From Arachis hypogaea (taxonomy: Eukaryota; Streptophyta; Magnoliopsida; Fabales; Fabaceae), in assembly GCF_003086295.3 (NCBI RefSeq), contig NC_092054.1:55653546-55717545 (forward strand): a DNA stretch of 64,000 bases, written 5' to 3'. Below the pieces are notes generated by a model that saw nothing but the letters and a program-made list of their open reading frames with translations, made no database searches and was not told the DNA's origin. Below are positions 51,501-62,012 of the stretch, piece by piece. Both the position numbers and the translations under genes were made by a program. The stretch's first letter is position 1, and every line of letters begins with the position of its first letter.

Positions 51501-52373
51501 CAAGGGAACTTTGTTTCATAGAAATATATCAACATTAATACAAAAACACAACCATCAACAGACTGTTTCTTCCCCTCTCTCTTGTTTTCAACTCCTTTCA
51601 TTAAGAAGTGGAGAACATGCTTTGCCAATCCCATTCCCTAATGTTGTCCACATGAAAGATCGGTGGCTTGTGGATTGGGGAGGCCACACTTACTATTGTG
51701 GGGAGCAAGAAGCACTTTTGTATGAAGACAACAAAAGTCCTCTTGAATTTTTTCCGGTTCTCCTCCCCTTCTACACTCATATCCAGCACATTCCTTGCCA
51801 AAGTCGTCAAGGAAATATTTTTGATGCTGTCAAATATTTCCTTGTTTACTGGATTCAGCTTGTTGTAATCAACCTTTTCAGAAAAAAGATTCCCTACAAT
51901 ATTTTAATAGCAAAAATCAGACAAAAATGGTAAGTTTAATTTTCCAAACACCAATGAACTGAAAATAAGCAGTAAGTGGAAAATGTATTACCGTCATTGG
52001 TTATGCCGAGGGCAGCTGCTAGTTTCCGAGGAGTTATGTATATTGTCCCCTGTAGAGTTTTCAGGCATCCTCTCTCTACATCAAACCGATCAAGCAATTC
52101 TATCAACAGTGTATTAGAGACGTTCATTTCTGGCACATGTGCCAGACCACCAAATCCCATTTCTTCTATAATATCCTTCTTTTCTTGACTCATTTCCCTG
52201 TACACTGTTGTTATTGCCTTTGTTTGGCATCTGTAATAGTGAGTTTTCTGCAAGTTTTGAAACAGAATGTGAGGATATATTTATAATACAAAATAGATAT
52301 TATTCAAATGAAAGTGGATAAATATATTTATTCTACTTACGTTATAATGTGCCTTCTCCTTTATTGTTGCCAT
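48552..52373 (-). pseudogene. Ulp1-like gene of the MULE, 5' half (N-terminal domain and repeated linker exons)
   Basis: Exon 1 is 52373-52341 (MATIKEKAHYN). Exon 2 is 52247-51992 (KTHYYRCQTKAITTVYREM, DRFDVERGCLKTLQGTIYI). Exon 3 is 51893-51405 (VLDMSVEGEENRKKFKR, KCFLLPT, IHKPPIFHVDNIREW, KKQSVDGCVFVLM). Borders are GT-AG and phases agree. This is the N-terminal module typical of plant MULE-borne Ulp1 genes. Further left are small Glu/Gln/Pro-rich linker exons, including the last one before element B, at about 48557-48725 (SSVIEEFFKDADVYQVSDEE). Damage: single-base deletions near 51628 and 51470, a TAG near 51464, and stops in the duplicated linker exons. The exon/intron model between 48730 and 51400 is only approximate. 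Confidence 0.75.
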
Positions 52374-52439
52374 TTTCTTGTTGTGTTTTGCTGTAATACA
52401 AAATTTTGGTCAATATTTTATTCAATATATCAACAAGCA

Positions 52440-53560
52440 CAAGCATGTATATGTTAAACAAGTCAATTAAAATGCCACAACCCACCGAACCAAAAATTGT
52501 TCACTCACAGAACCAAAATTATAAAGGCTACCGAACCGAAAAATATTCATGTAGTTAATAAATGATGATCAACTTTCAATCAACAAGAATACTATTACAG
52601 TAGTATGGCTTATCAAAGTGAAAGAGTTGTCTCTAATGTGAATTATCCTAAACAAAACTCATTCAATACATCAACAAGCACAAGCATGTATGTGTTAAAC
52701 AAGTCAATTAAAATGCCACAACCCACCGAACCGAAAACCGTTCACTCACAGAACTAAAATTACAAAGGCTACTGAACCGAAAAATGTTCATGTGGTAAAT
52801 AAATGATGATCAACTTTCAATCAACAAGAATACTATTACAGTAGTATGGCTTATCAAAGTGAAAGAGTTGTGTCTAATGTGAATTGTCCTAAATAAAACT
52901 CATTCAATACATCAATAAGCACAAGCATGTGTATGTTAAACAAGTCAATTAAAATGCCACAACTCACCGAACCGAAAATCCTTCATGCACAGAACTAAAA
53001 TCACAAAGGCTACCGAACCGAAAAATATTCATGTGGTTAATAAAGGATGATCAACTTTCAATCAACAAGAATACTATTACAGTAGTATGGCTTATCAAAG
53101 TAAAAGAGTTGTCTGTAATGTGAATTGTCCTAAATAAAACTCATTTAATACATCAACAACCACAAGCATGTGTATGTTAAACAAGTCAATTAAAATGTCA
53201 TAACCCACCGAACCAAAAATCTTTCATGTACAGAACCAAAATCACAAAGGGTACCGAACCAAAAAATGTATATAATTATTCACACAAATAAGAACAACCA
53301 CATAATATTTATCAAATATAATGAGACAATTTTACAGTAGTATGGCTTATCAAAGTGAAAGAGTTGTCTCTAATGTCAATTGTCCTAAACAAAACTCATT
53401 CAATACATCAACAACCACAAGCATGTATATCTTAATCAAGTTAATTAATATGCCACAACCCACCGAACCGAAAATCCTTCATGCACAACCAAAATCACAA
53501 AGGCCACCGAACCGAAAAATGTTTATGTGGTTAATAAATTATTATCAATTTTCAATCAAC
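52440..53560. repeat. 241-bp tandem array in the MULE right end
   Basis: About 4.5-5 units. The marker AATGCCACAACCCACCGAAC recurs at 52471, 52712, 52953, 53194 (one change) and about 53449, a spacing of 241, 241, 241 and about 255 bp. Each unit carries two copies of the CCGAACCGAAA motif (or a one-base variant). The array lies upstream of the first recognised exon of the Ulp1-like gene, in its 5' leader, intron or promoter. Confidence 0.92.
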
Positions 53561-54113
53561 AAGAATAGTGTTCTTTAATGGAAAAGAAGTACTGAAGATA
53601 GTAACAGAGCTCTAGTTAAACTATCCAAACCAATAAGAACAAGCAACTATATCTTAAAGCCCTAGTTATACGGTAAAAATCCTTCACAATACTTCAATCC
53701 ACTAAGCGAAGCAAATCAAACCAGCAAATCTAAAATGAAACAAGGCGAAACGCGACATTGCAAGATTTTAAATGAACAGTAGTTTTCTCATACCTTTTGT
53801 AGTCTTTGTTGCTGTTTTCATTTATTTCTGGTTGATGCTTGTGAAATCTTCTTCAGATTCGTTTGCAGTAGTGGTTTTCACAAAGAATGTGATTGAAGTT
53901 TGAGTAATGTTCAGAGAGATTCGAAGAAAATGAGTATTTGGGTGTATTGGTTTCGTGTTGAAGATGTAACGTTCGTTTATAATGAAGCGCGAATAGAAAA
54001 CGAGACCTTTTTTGTGTCTGGCACGTGTTTCTCACTCTCCATTTAATGTGCTTGAATCAATGTGGGCTTAGGCCAACTTGGTTATATGGTTATATAGATG
54101 TGTAGCAGGCCTG
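53561..54113 (-). other. Right terminal region of the MULE
   Basis: Probable leader/promoter of the Ulp1-like gene reading leftward, ending at the TIR (about 54075-54113). No open frame is supported. Confidence 0.5.
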
Positions 54114-54122
54114 TTTAAATAA

Positions 54123-54346
54123 TTCATGAGTTATCCTATTATCACTATCTCAAATATGAGAGAAAAAAACTATTCTTAAAAAAGATACAACATTAATACA
54201 ATTTACTAGAAATGTTTTAAAATAAATATTGTAGTCTTTATTTGCTTTTTAAATTTTTACTACTTTTATACTACCACATTCTAATATGGTATTAAAAAAA
54301 AAAATAACAATCATAAATCTTTTGGAGGCTTATAAGGTATGCTTGT
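54123..54346. other. Short AT-rich spacer between MULE and element C
   Basis: No feature seen. Confidence 0.7.
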
Positions 54347-55939
54347 TGATGAGCGGATAATTTATACCCTTTTTGACATTGTTTTTACATAGTTTTTAGT
54401 ATGTTTTAGTCACTTTTTATTATATTTTTATTAGTTTTTATCCAAAAATCACATTTCTGGACTTTACTATGAGTTTGTGTATTTTTCTATAATTTCAGGT
54501 AAATTCTGGCTGAAATTGAGGGACCTGAGCAAAAATCTTATTCAGAGGCTGAAACAGGACTGCAGATGCTGTTGGATTCTGACCCTCCTGCACTTGAAAT
54601 GGATTTTCTGGAGCTACAGAAGCCCAATTGGCGCGTTCTTAATTGTGTTGGAAAGTAGACATCTTGGGCTTTCCAGCAATATATAATAGTCCATACTTGG
54701 CTTGAGATTTGGTAGCGCAAACTGGCGTTTAAACGCTTGCTCCTTACCTTTTTCTGGCGTTAAATGCCAGAACTGGCATAAAAGTTGGAGTTAAATGCCC
54801 AAACAGGCACAAAAGCTGGAGTTCAATGCCAAGAATAGCCTATGCACATGAAAGCTTCAGTGCTCAGCCCAAACACACACCAAGTGGGCCCCAGAAGTGG
54901 ATTTCTGCACTATCTATCTTAGCTTACTCATTTTCTGTAAACCTAGGTTACTAGTTGAGTATAAAAACTACTTTTAGAGATTTATTTTGTACCTCATGAT
55001 ATTTTTACATCTGAATTTTGTATCTTCTACGGAATGAGTCTCTAAACTCCATGGTTGGGGGTGAGGAGCTCTGCTGTGTCTCGATGGATTAATGCAATTA
55101 CTACTGTTTTCCATTCAATCACGCTTGTTTCTATTCTAAGATATTCACTCGCACTTCAACATGATGAATATGATGATCCGTGACACTCATCACTATTCTC
55201 AACCTATGAACGCGTGCCTGACAACCACTTCTGTTCTACCTTAGATTGAGTGTGTATCTCTTTGGTTTCTGGTTCACGAGTTTGTTTGCCTCTCCTGACA
55301 ACAGAGCATTCAAATCTGTGAAATCAGAGTCTTCGTGATATAAGCTAGAATCAATTGGCAGCATTCTTGAGATCTAAAAAGTCTAAACCTTGTCTGTGGT
55401 ATTCTGAGTAGGATCCGGAAAGGGATGACTGTGACGAGCTTCAAACTCACAAATGTTGGGCGCAGTGACAGTGTGCAAAAGGATCGATGGATCTTATTCC
55501 AACACTAGTGAGAACCGACAGATGATTAGCCCTACGAAACCCGTAGCTGGACCATTTTCACTGAGATGACGGATGGTAGCCATTGACAACGGTGATCTAC
55601 CAACATACAGCTTGCCATGGAAGGAGCCTTGCGTGCGTGAAGAAGAAGATAGTAGGAAAGCAGAGATTCAGAAGACAGAGCATCTCCAAAACCTCAACCT
55701 GTTCTCCATTACTTCATAACAAGTATTATTTAATCCATGTTCTATTACTCATTCCAATTAAAACTGAGAATTATTATTGATATCCTGACTAAGAGTTACA
55801 AGATAACCATAGCTTGCTTCAAGCCGACATTCTCCGTGGGATCGACCCTTCCTCACGTAAGGTATTACTTGGACGACCCAGTGCACTTGCTGGTTAGTTG
55901 TGCGGAATTGCGAAAGTGTGATTGTGATTTTGTGCACCA
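54347..55939 (+). repeat. 5' LTR of element C
   Basis: 1593 bp, TGATGAGCGG start and TGCACCA end. It contains a CTGGCGTT/AACGCCAG palindrome zone at about 54720-54840. The end is set by the primer site 6 bp further on. Confidence 0.85.
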
Positions 55940-55945
55940 AGTTTT

Positions 55946-55963
55946 TGGCGCCGTTGCCGGGGA
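55946..55963 (+). other. Primer binding site of element C
   Basis: TGGCGCCGTTGCCGGGGA, a full 18-nt match to the complement of the tRNA-Asp 3' end. Confidence 0.93.
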
Positions 55964-56581
55964 TTGTTAGAGTTTGGACAACTGACGATTTATTTTGTTG
56001 CTTAGATTAGGAAAAACTTTTCTTTTTGGTTTAGAGTCTTCTATTATTATTTTTGGTTAAAATTTTAAAATCCTTATTTTATTTTATTTTTCTAAATCAT
56101 TTTTGAAAATTTTCAAAACCAATAACTTCATAATTTAGTCTTCTATTTGAGTTTAGTTTCATATTTTAAGTTTGGTGTCAATTGCATAAGTTTATTTTTC
56201 TTTCATTTTTTTTCGAATTATTAGTGCTCAGAGTATAAAAATTTTTAAGGTTGGTGTCCTTTGTGTTTCTGTTTTCTTAAAAATTTTTCAAAACTTGCTC
56301 TCAGTGTTCATCTTGATATTTAAGATTTTTCTGTTTGTTTCCTTTGTTTTGATAAAAAAAATTCTAAGTTTGGTGTCATTTTATTGTTTTTCTCTTTCCT
56401 CATTAAATTCAAAATCCCTTTCAAAAATCATATCCAAAGTTTTTCAAATCTTCTTAATTAAGTAATTATTTTAGTTTTCGAAATTTATATTTTAATTTCT
56501 AATTATTTTATTTTATCTTTTTTTTCATTTCTTTTAAAATAATTTTTTTTTGCAATTTACATCAATTCCTTTTTCTCCATC
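55964..56581 (+). other. Untranslated leader of element C
   Basis: AT-rich. The phrase AAGTTTGGTGTC or a close variant recurs about three times (near 56179, 56248 and 56366), as it does again before the 3' ORF (62526). No ORF. Confidence 0.7.
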
Positions 56582-57763
56582 ATGGACCTAAGTGGAAATG
56601 AATAGTCCAGAAGGACTCTGGGGTCATATGCTAACCCCATTACTGCTGCATACGGGAGTAGTATATGTATACCCCCCATCAGAACACGCAGTTTTGAGCT
56701 AAATCCTCAGCTCATTATCATGGTGCAGCAAAATTGTCAGTATTCCAGTCTTCCACAGGAAGAACCTACTAAGTTTCTCGCACAGTTCTTACAAATTGCT
56801 GACACAGTACGTGATAAAGAAGTGGATCAGGATATCTACAGATTATTACTGTTTCCATTTTCTATAAAAGATCAAGATAAAAGGTGGTTAAATAACCAAC
56901 CCACAGCAAGCATAAGAACATGGAAACAATTATCAGACAAATTTCTGAATCAATATTACCCTCCAAAGAGGATGACACAGCTAAGGCTGGACATCCAAGG
57001 CTTTAAACAAGAGGATAATGAATTCCTTTATAATTCCTGGGAGAGGTACATAGGGATGCTAAGGAAATGCCCCTCTGAAATGTTTTCAGAGTGGATGCAG
57101 TTAGACATCTTTTACTATGGGCTTACAGAAAAAGCTCAAATTTCTCTAGATCACTCAGCTGGTGGATCTATACATATGAGAAAGACAATTGAAGAGGCTC
57201 AAGAGCTCATTGATACAGTTGCTAGAAACCAGCACCTGTACTTGAGTAGTGAGTCCTCCCTGAAAGAAGAGGCTAAAGCAGTATCCATTGAACTTAGTCC
57301 TCAAGAACAAGTTGCTGAACTTAATCAGCAATTGCTTTTTATAACAAAACAGTTAGCAAAATTTAAAGGGATGCTACAAGACACTGAAAAATCTAACAAG
57401 AATATGGAAGCACAATTGAATCAGACAAGACAACAGTTATCTAAACAGATAACAGAAGAGTGCCAAGCTGTTCAATTAAGGAGTGGGAAGACATTAAATG
57501 TCTCAACTCAAGGCAACAGAAAGTCAAGGAAGGAACAACTAACAGAGGATGAGCAGACCACTGCCCAAAATCCCTCTGAGGAAAGTAAGAGCCCAGAGAG
57601 GAATAATTCTGGCATTCAAACGCCAGAAAAGGGTGGGAATCTGGTGTTAAACGCCCAATCCATGTCCAGTTCTGGCGTTCAAACACCAGAAAAGGGTAGG
57701 AATCTGGCGTTAAACGCCCATCCATCTCCCTATCTTGGCGTTCAAATGCCAATGAGGGATTAG
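56582..57763 (+). pseudogene. gag of element C
   Basis: ATG at 56582 begins MDLSGNE and is stopped at once by TAG (56603-56605). The same frame then continues through SRRTLGSYANP and an ATG at 56720 to a stop at 57761-57763. The retrotransposon gag domain (about 56800-57250) shows WLNNQP, TWKQLSDKFLNQYYP, FLYNSWERYIGMLRKCP and YYGLTEKAQISLDHSAGG. It is followed by a helical region (57300-57450) and a tail built from codons of the CTGGCGTT...AACGCC palindrome (GIQTPEKGGN..LNA, GVQTPEKGRN..LNA). Beyond 57763 the reading is shifted and partly deleted before the protease. Gag would form the particle; this copy cannot make full-length protein. Confidence 0.88.
57608..57745 (+). repeat. Palindrome zone inside the gag tail of element C
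   Basis: Repeated CTGGCGTTCAAACGCCAG-type and CTGGCGTTAAACGCCC-type motifs within coding sequence. They match the zones in the LTR (54720-54840) and after pol (61747-62012). Confidence 0.85.
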
Positions 57764-57902
57764 ACACCTGTAAGTGCTGATAATAACTTCCTCAAGAAGG
57801 CTTCTTAACTTGCCTCTGTAGGAAATAAACCTGCAGCAACTAAGGTTGAAGAATATAAAGCCAAAATGCCTTATCCTCAGAAACTCCGCCAAGTAGAACA
57901 GG

Positions 57903-60900
57903 ATAAAGATCCTATTCACAGAGGCACTAGAGCAAATACCCTCTTATGCTAAGTTCATGAAAGAGATCTTAAGTCATAAGAAGGATTGGAGAGAAACTGA
58001 AAAAGTTTTCCTCACTGAAGAATGCAGTGCAGTCATTCTGAAAACCTTACCAGAGAAGCTTAAAGATCCCGGAAGCTTTATGGTACCATGCACATTAGAG
58101 AGTACTTATACCAAGACAGCTCTATGTGATCTTGGAGAAAGTATCAACCTAATACCTGCATCCACTATCAGAAAGCTTGGCTTGACTGAAGAAGTCAAAC
58201 CAACCCGAATATGCCTCCAACTTGCTGATGGCTCCATTAAATATCCATCAGGCATAATTGAGGACATGATTGTCAAGGTTGGGTCATTCGCCTTCCCCAC
58301 TGACTTTGTAGTGTTAGAAATGGAGGAGCACAAGAGTGCAACTCTCATTCTAGGAAGACCCTTCCTAGCAACTGGACGGACTCTCATTGATGTCCAAAAA
58401 GGGGAGGTGACCCTGAGAGTCAATGAGGATGAGTTCAAGTTAAATGCTGTCAAAGCTATGCAGCATCCAGACATAGCAAATGACTGCATGAGCGTTGATA
58501 TTATTGACTCCTTGGTGGAAGAGATCAATATGACTGAAAGTCTCGAATCAGAGCTAGAGGACATCTTTAAAGATGTTCAGCCTGATCTGGAGGAACCAGA
58601 GAAAATGGAAGAACCTCTGAAAACACCTCAGAAAGAGGAGAGGCCTCCTAAACCTGAGCTCAAACCACTACCACCATCCCTAAAATATGCGTTTCTGGGA
58701 GAAGATGACACTTTTCCTGTGATCATAAGCTCTGCCTTAAAGCCACAGGAAGAGAAAGCACTACTTCAGGTGCTAAGGACACACAAGACAGCTCTTGGGT
58801 GATCCATAAATGACCTTAAGGGCATTAGCCCTGCCAGATGCATGCACAAGATCCTATTGGAGGATGATGCTAAGCCAGTGGTTCAACCACAGAGGCGGTT
58901 AAATCTGGCCATGAAGGAAGTAGTGCAGAAAGAGGTTACTAAATTACTAGAGGCTGGGATTATTTATCCTATTTCTGATAGCCCCTGGGTGAGCCCTGTC
59001 CAAGTCATCCCAAAGAAGGGAGGTATGACAGTGATTCATAATGAAAAAAATGAATTGGTTCCTACAAGAACAGTTACAGGGTGGCGTATGTGTATTGACT
59101 ACAGAAGGCTCAATACAACCACCACAAAGGATCATTTTCCTTTACCATTCATAGACCAGATGCTAGAAAGACTAGCAGGTCATGACTATTACTGCTTTTT
59201 GGATGGCTATTTAGGTTATAACCAGATTGCAGTAGATCCTCAAGATCAAGAGAAAATAACATTCACATGTCCATCTGGAGTATTTGCCTATAGAAGGATG
59301 CCATTTGGTCTGTGCAATGCATCTGCACCCTTTCAGAGATGCATGCTCTCTATCTTCTCTGATATGGTAGAAAAATTTCTGAAAGTCTTCATGGATGACT
59401 TCTCAGTATTTGGAGACTCATTCAGCTCCTGTCTTGACCATTTAGCACTTGTTCTGAAAAGGTGCCAAGAGACTAACCTAGTTTTAAACTGGGAAAAATG
59501 TCACTTTATGGTGACTGAAGGAATTGTCCTTGGGCACAAAATTTCAAACAAGGGAATAGAGGTGGATCAAGCTAAGGTAGAGGTAATTGAAAAATTATCA
59601 CCACCTGCCAATGTTAAGGCAATCAGAAGCTTTTTGGGGCATGCAAGATTCTATATGAGGTTTATAAAGGATTTTTCAAAAATTGCAAAACCTCTAAGCA
59701 ATCTGTTAGCTGCTGACATGCCATTTGTCTTTGACACGGAGTGTCTGAAGGCATTTGAAACTCTGAAAGCTAAGCTGGTCACAGCACCAGTTATTTCTGC
59801 ACCAGACTGAACATTACCATTCGAACTAATGTGTAATGCCAGTGACCATGCTATTGGTGCAGTATTAGGACATAGGCATAACAAGCTCATGCACGTCATT
59901 TACTATGCCAGCCGTGTTCTAAATGATGCACAGAAGAATTACACAACCACAGAAAAAGAGCTGCTTGCAGTAGTTTATGCCATTGATAAGTTTAGATCTT
60001 ATCTAGTAGGATCAAAAGTGATTGTGTACACTGACCATGCTACTCTCAAATATCTACTCACAAAGAAGGATTCAAAACCCAGGCTCATAAGATGGGTGTT
60101 GCTTTTGCAAGAGTTTGATATAGAAATAAGAGACAGAAAAGGGACAGAGAACCAAGTAGCTGATCACCTGTCCTGGATAGAACCAGTAGCAGGGGCGTCC
60201 CTTCCCCTAACTGAGATCTCTGAAACCTTTCCGGATGGGCAACTCTTTGCCATTCAGGAAATACCATGGTTTGCAGACATTGCAAACTATAAGGCTGTGA
60301 GATTTATACCCAAAGAGTACAATAGACAGTAAATAAAAAAATTAATTTCTGATGCAAAGTACTACTTGTGGGATGAACCATATCTCTTTAAGAGATGTGC
60401 AGACGGAATAATCCGCAGATGCGTGCCTAGAGAAGAGGCACAGAAGATCCTATGGCATTGCCATGGATAACAATATGGAGGACATTTTGGAGGTGAGCGA
60501 ACAGCCACAAAAATTCTCCAATGTGGCTTCTACTGGCCTACCCTCTATAGAGACTCCCGAGAGTTTGTACATAACTGTGACAGTTGCCAGAGAGCTAGTA
60601 ATCTGCCTCATGGTTACGCCATGCCTCAACAAGGGATCTTAGAGATTGAGTTGTTTGATGTATGGGGTATTGACTTCATAGGGCCTTTCCCACCATCATA
60701 CTCAAACACTTACATTCTGGTGGCAGTAGACTATGTATCTAAATGGGTAGAGGCAATTGCCATACCCACTAATGATACTAAGACAGTGCTGAAGTTCTTC
60801 CAGAAGCATATCTTCAGCAGATTTGGTGTCCCTAGAATACTAATCAGTGATGGAGGGACTCATTTCTGCAATAAACAACTTGACTCTGCTCTGATCCAAT

Positions 60901-61544
60901 ATGGAATTAACCACAAAGTGGCAACTCTATATTATCCACAGACAAATGGGCAGGCTGAAGTCTCAAATAGAGAACTAAAACGAATCCTGGAACGGACTGT
61001 AAGTACCCGTAGAAAGGATTGGGCAAGGAGTCTGGATGATGCTCTATGGGCATACATAACTGCATTCAAAACTCCTATAGGGACCTCTCCATACTAGCTT
61101 ATGTATGGAAAATCCTGTCACCTGTCAGTGGAACTGGAATACAAAGCCTACTGGGCAACCAGATTCCTAAACCTTGATGCCAAGTTAGCTGGAGAGAAAA
61201 GATTGCTCCAGTTGAATGAGCTAGAGGAATTCAGACTCAATGCTTTCAAAAATGAAAAAATTTACAAGAATAAAGCAAAAAGGTGGCATGACAAGAAACT
61301 ATCATCCAGAGTCTTTGAGCCAGGACAGAAGGTTCTGCTGTTTAACTCTAGGCTCAGATTATTCCCTGGGAAATTAAAATCCCGGTGGAGGGGACCATAT
61401 GTGATTACAAGTGTGTCACCATATGGATATGTAGAGCTTCAGGATATTGACTCTGACAAAAAGTTCATTATTAATGGACAGAGAGTAAAGCATTATCTTG
61501 AAAGCAATGTTGAGCAAGAATGCTCAAAACTGAGACTAGATTAA
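57903..61544 (+). pseudogene. pol of element C (protease, reverse transcriptase, RNase H, integrase)
   Basis: One frame series with five stop codons: TGA 58800-58802, TGA 59808-59810, TAA 60330-60332, TAA 60467-60469 and TAG 61095-61097. Aspartic protease (about 58080-58400): CDLGESINLIP and ILGRPFLATGRT. Reverse transcriptase (about 58850-59500): WRMCIDYRRLN, FCFLDG-like CFLDGYLGYNQI, MPFGLCNAP-like MPFGLCNASA and the catalytic VFMDDFSVF. RNase H (59820-60180): [13 protein letters not shown] and [11 protein letters not shown]. Integrase: HHCC finger (60450-60600, with a stop inside), DDE residues in [19 protein letters not shown] and [11 protein letters not shown]. The C-terminal part (61101-61544) lacks a chromodomain. 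The protease motif has Glu after DLG where Ala is usual. Dead copy of an autonomous element. Confidence 0.93.
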
Positions 61545-61584
61545 AGCTCAGTAAAGTCCAGCTAAAGACAATAAAGAAGCGCTT

Positions 61585-61602
61585 GCTGGGAGGCAACCCA
61601 GC
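61585..61602 (+). ncRNA. Conserved stem-loop after pol of element C
   Basis: GCTGGGAGGCAACCCAGC, 41 nt after the pol stop, can form a 6-bp stem and 6-nt loop. It is the counterpart of 44256-44273 in element B, with one paired change. Position between pol and the 3' ORF suggests a role in translation, processing or packaging of the RNA; none is shown here. Confidence 0.6.
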
Positions 61603-61746
61603 CATTAGCAAAGTTTATTTGTTATTTAAATAATAATTATAGGAGTTTGATATAAATTTTCTTCAAGGTTAATTATCAATTGCAGAAGTTCACAGAGTTA
61701 CAGAAGGATTCAGAGCATAAAGCAGAAAAAAGGAGCTCACTGGCAT

Positions 61747-62012
61747 GAAAATGCTAGTAAGGGGTATTTTGGGCGTTAAACGCCAGTAAAGATACCTTCC
61801 TGGGCGTTAAACGCCAGAATGGTGCCCATTCTGGGTGTTTAACGCCAGAGTTACAGCATCCTGGGCGTTTAGAAAAACGCCCAGTGATAAAAGATTTCTG
61901 GCGTTTAACGCCAGCCAGGGTACCTGGCTGGGTGTTAAACGCCCACAATAGCCAACATATGGGCGTTAAATGCCAGAATGGATACCATTCTGGGCGTTTA
62001 ACGCCAGAAAAG
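61747..62012 (+). repeat. GGCGTTAAACGCCAG palindromic zone of element C
   Basis: About ten copies of half or full palindromes (GGGCGTTAAACGCCAG, TGGCGTTTAACGCCA) spaced about 20-40 bp apart, some separated by CATTCTGG or ATTCTGG linkers. Very regular compared with the flanking AT-rich spacer. Confidence 0.93.

Larger units (their letters stand above)
36781..54122. mobile_element. 17.3-kb MULE carrying FAR1-like and Ulp1-like genes
   Basis: Bounded by 9-bp sites TTTAACTAA (36781-36789) and TTTAAATAA (54114-54122), 8 of 9 identical. The ends (36790 and 54113) share a short inverted similarity around TTTACATCTATGTA and its counterpart CTACACATCTATATA. A FAR1/MURA-type transposase start reads inward from the left end and a Ulp1-like gene reads inward from the right end, tail to tail, as in two-gene Mutator elements. 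Without LTR element B (7.7 kb) the unit is about 9.6 kb. MULEs bearing Ulp1-like genes (Kaonashi-type) are known in plants. The boundary call is good but the inverted repeats are weak. Confidence 0.72.

Noticed and set aside
52440..53560. Regular repeats considered as a CRISPR-like array
   Set aside because: Units are contiguous 241-bp tandem copies without unique spacers, in a plant transposon.
55946..55963. tRNA-like sequence near the LTR as a tRNA gene
   Set aside because: It is only the 18-nt primer binding site complementary to tRNA-Asp; no cloverleaf is present.
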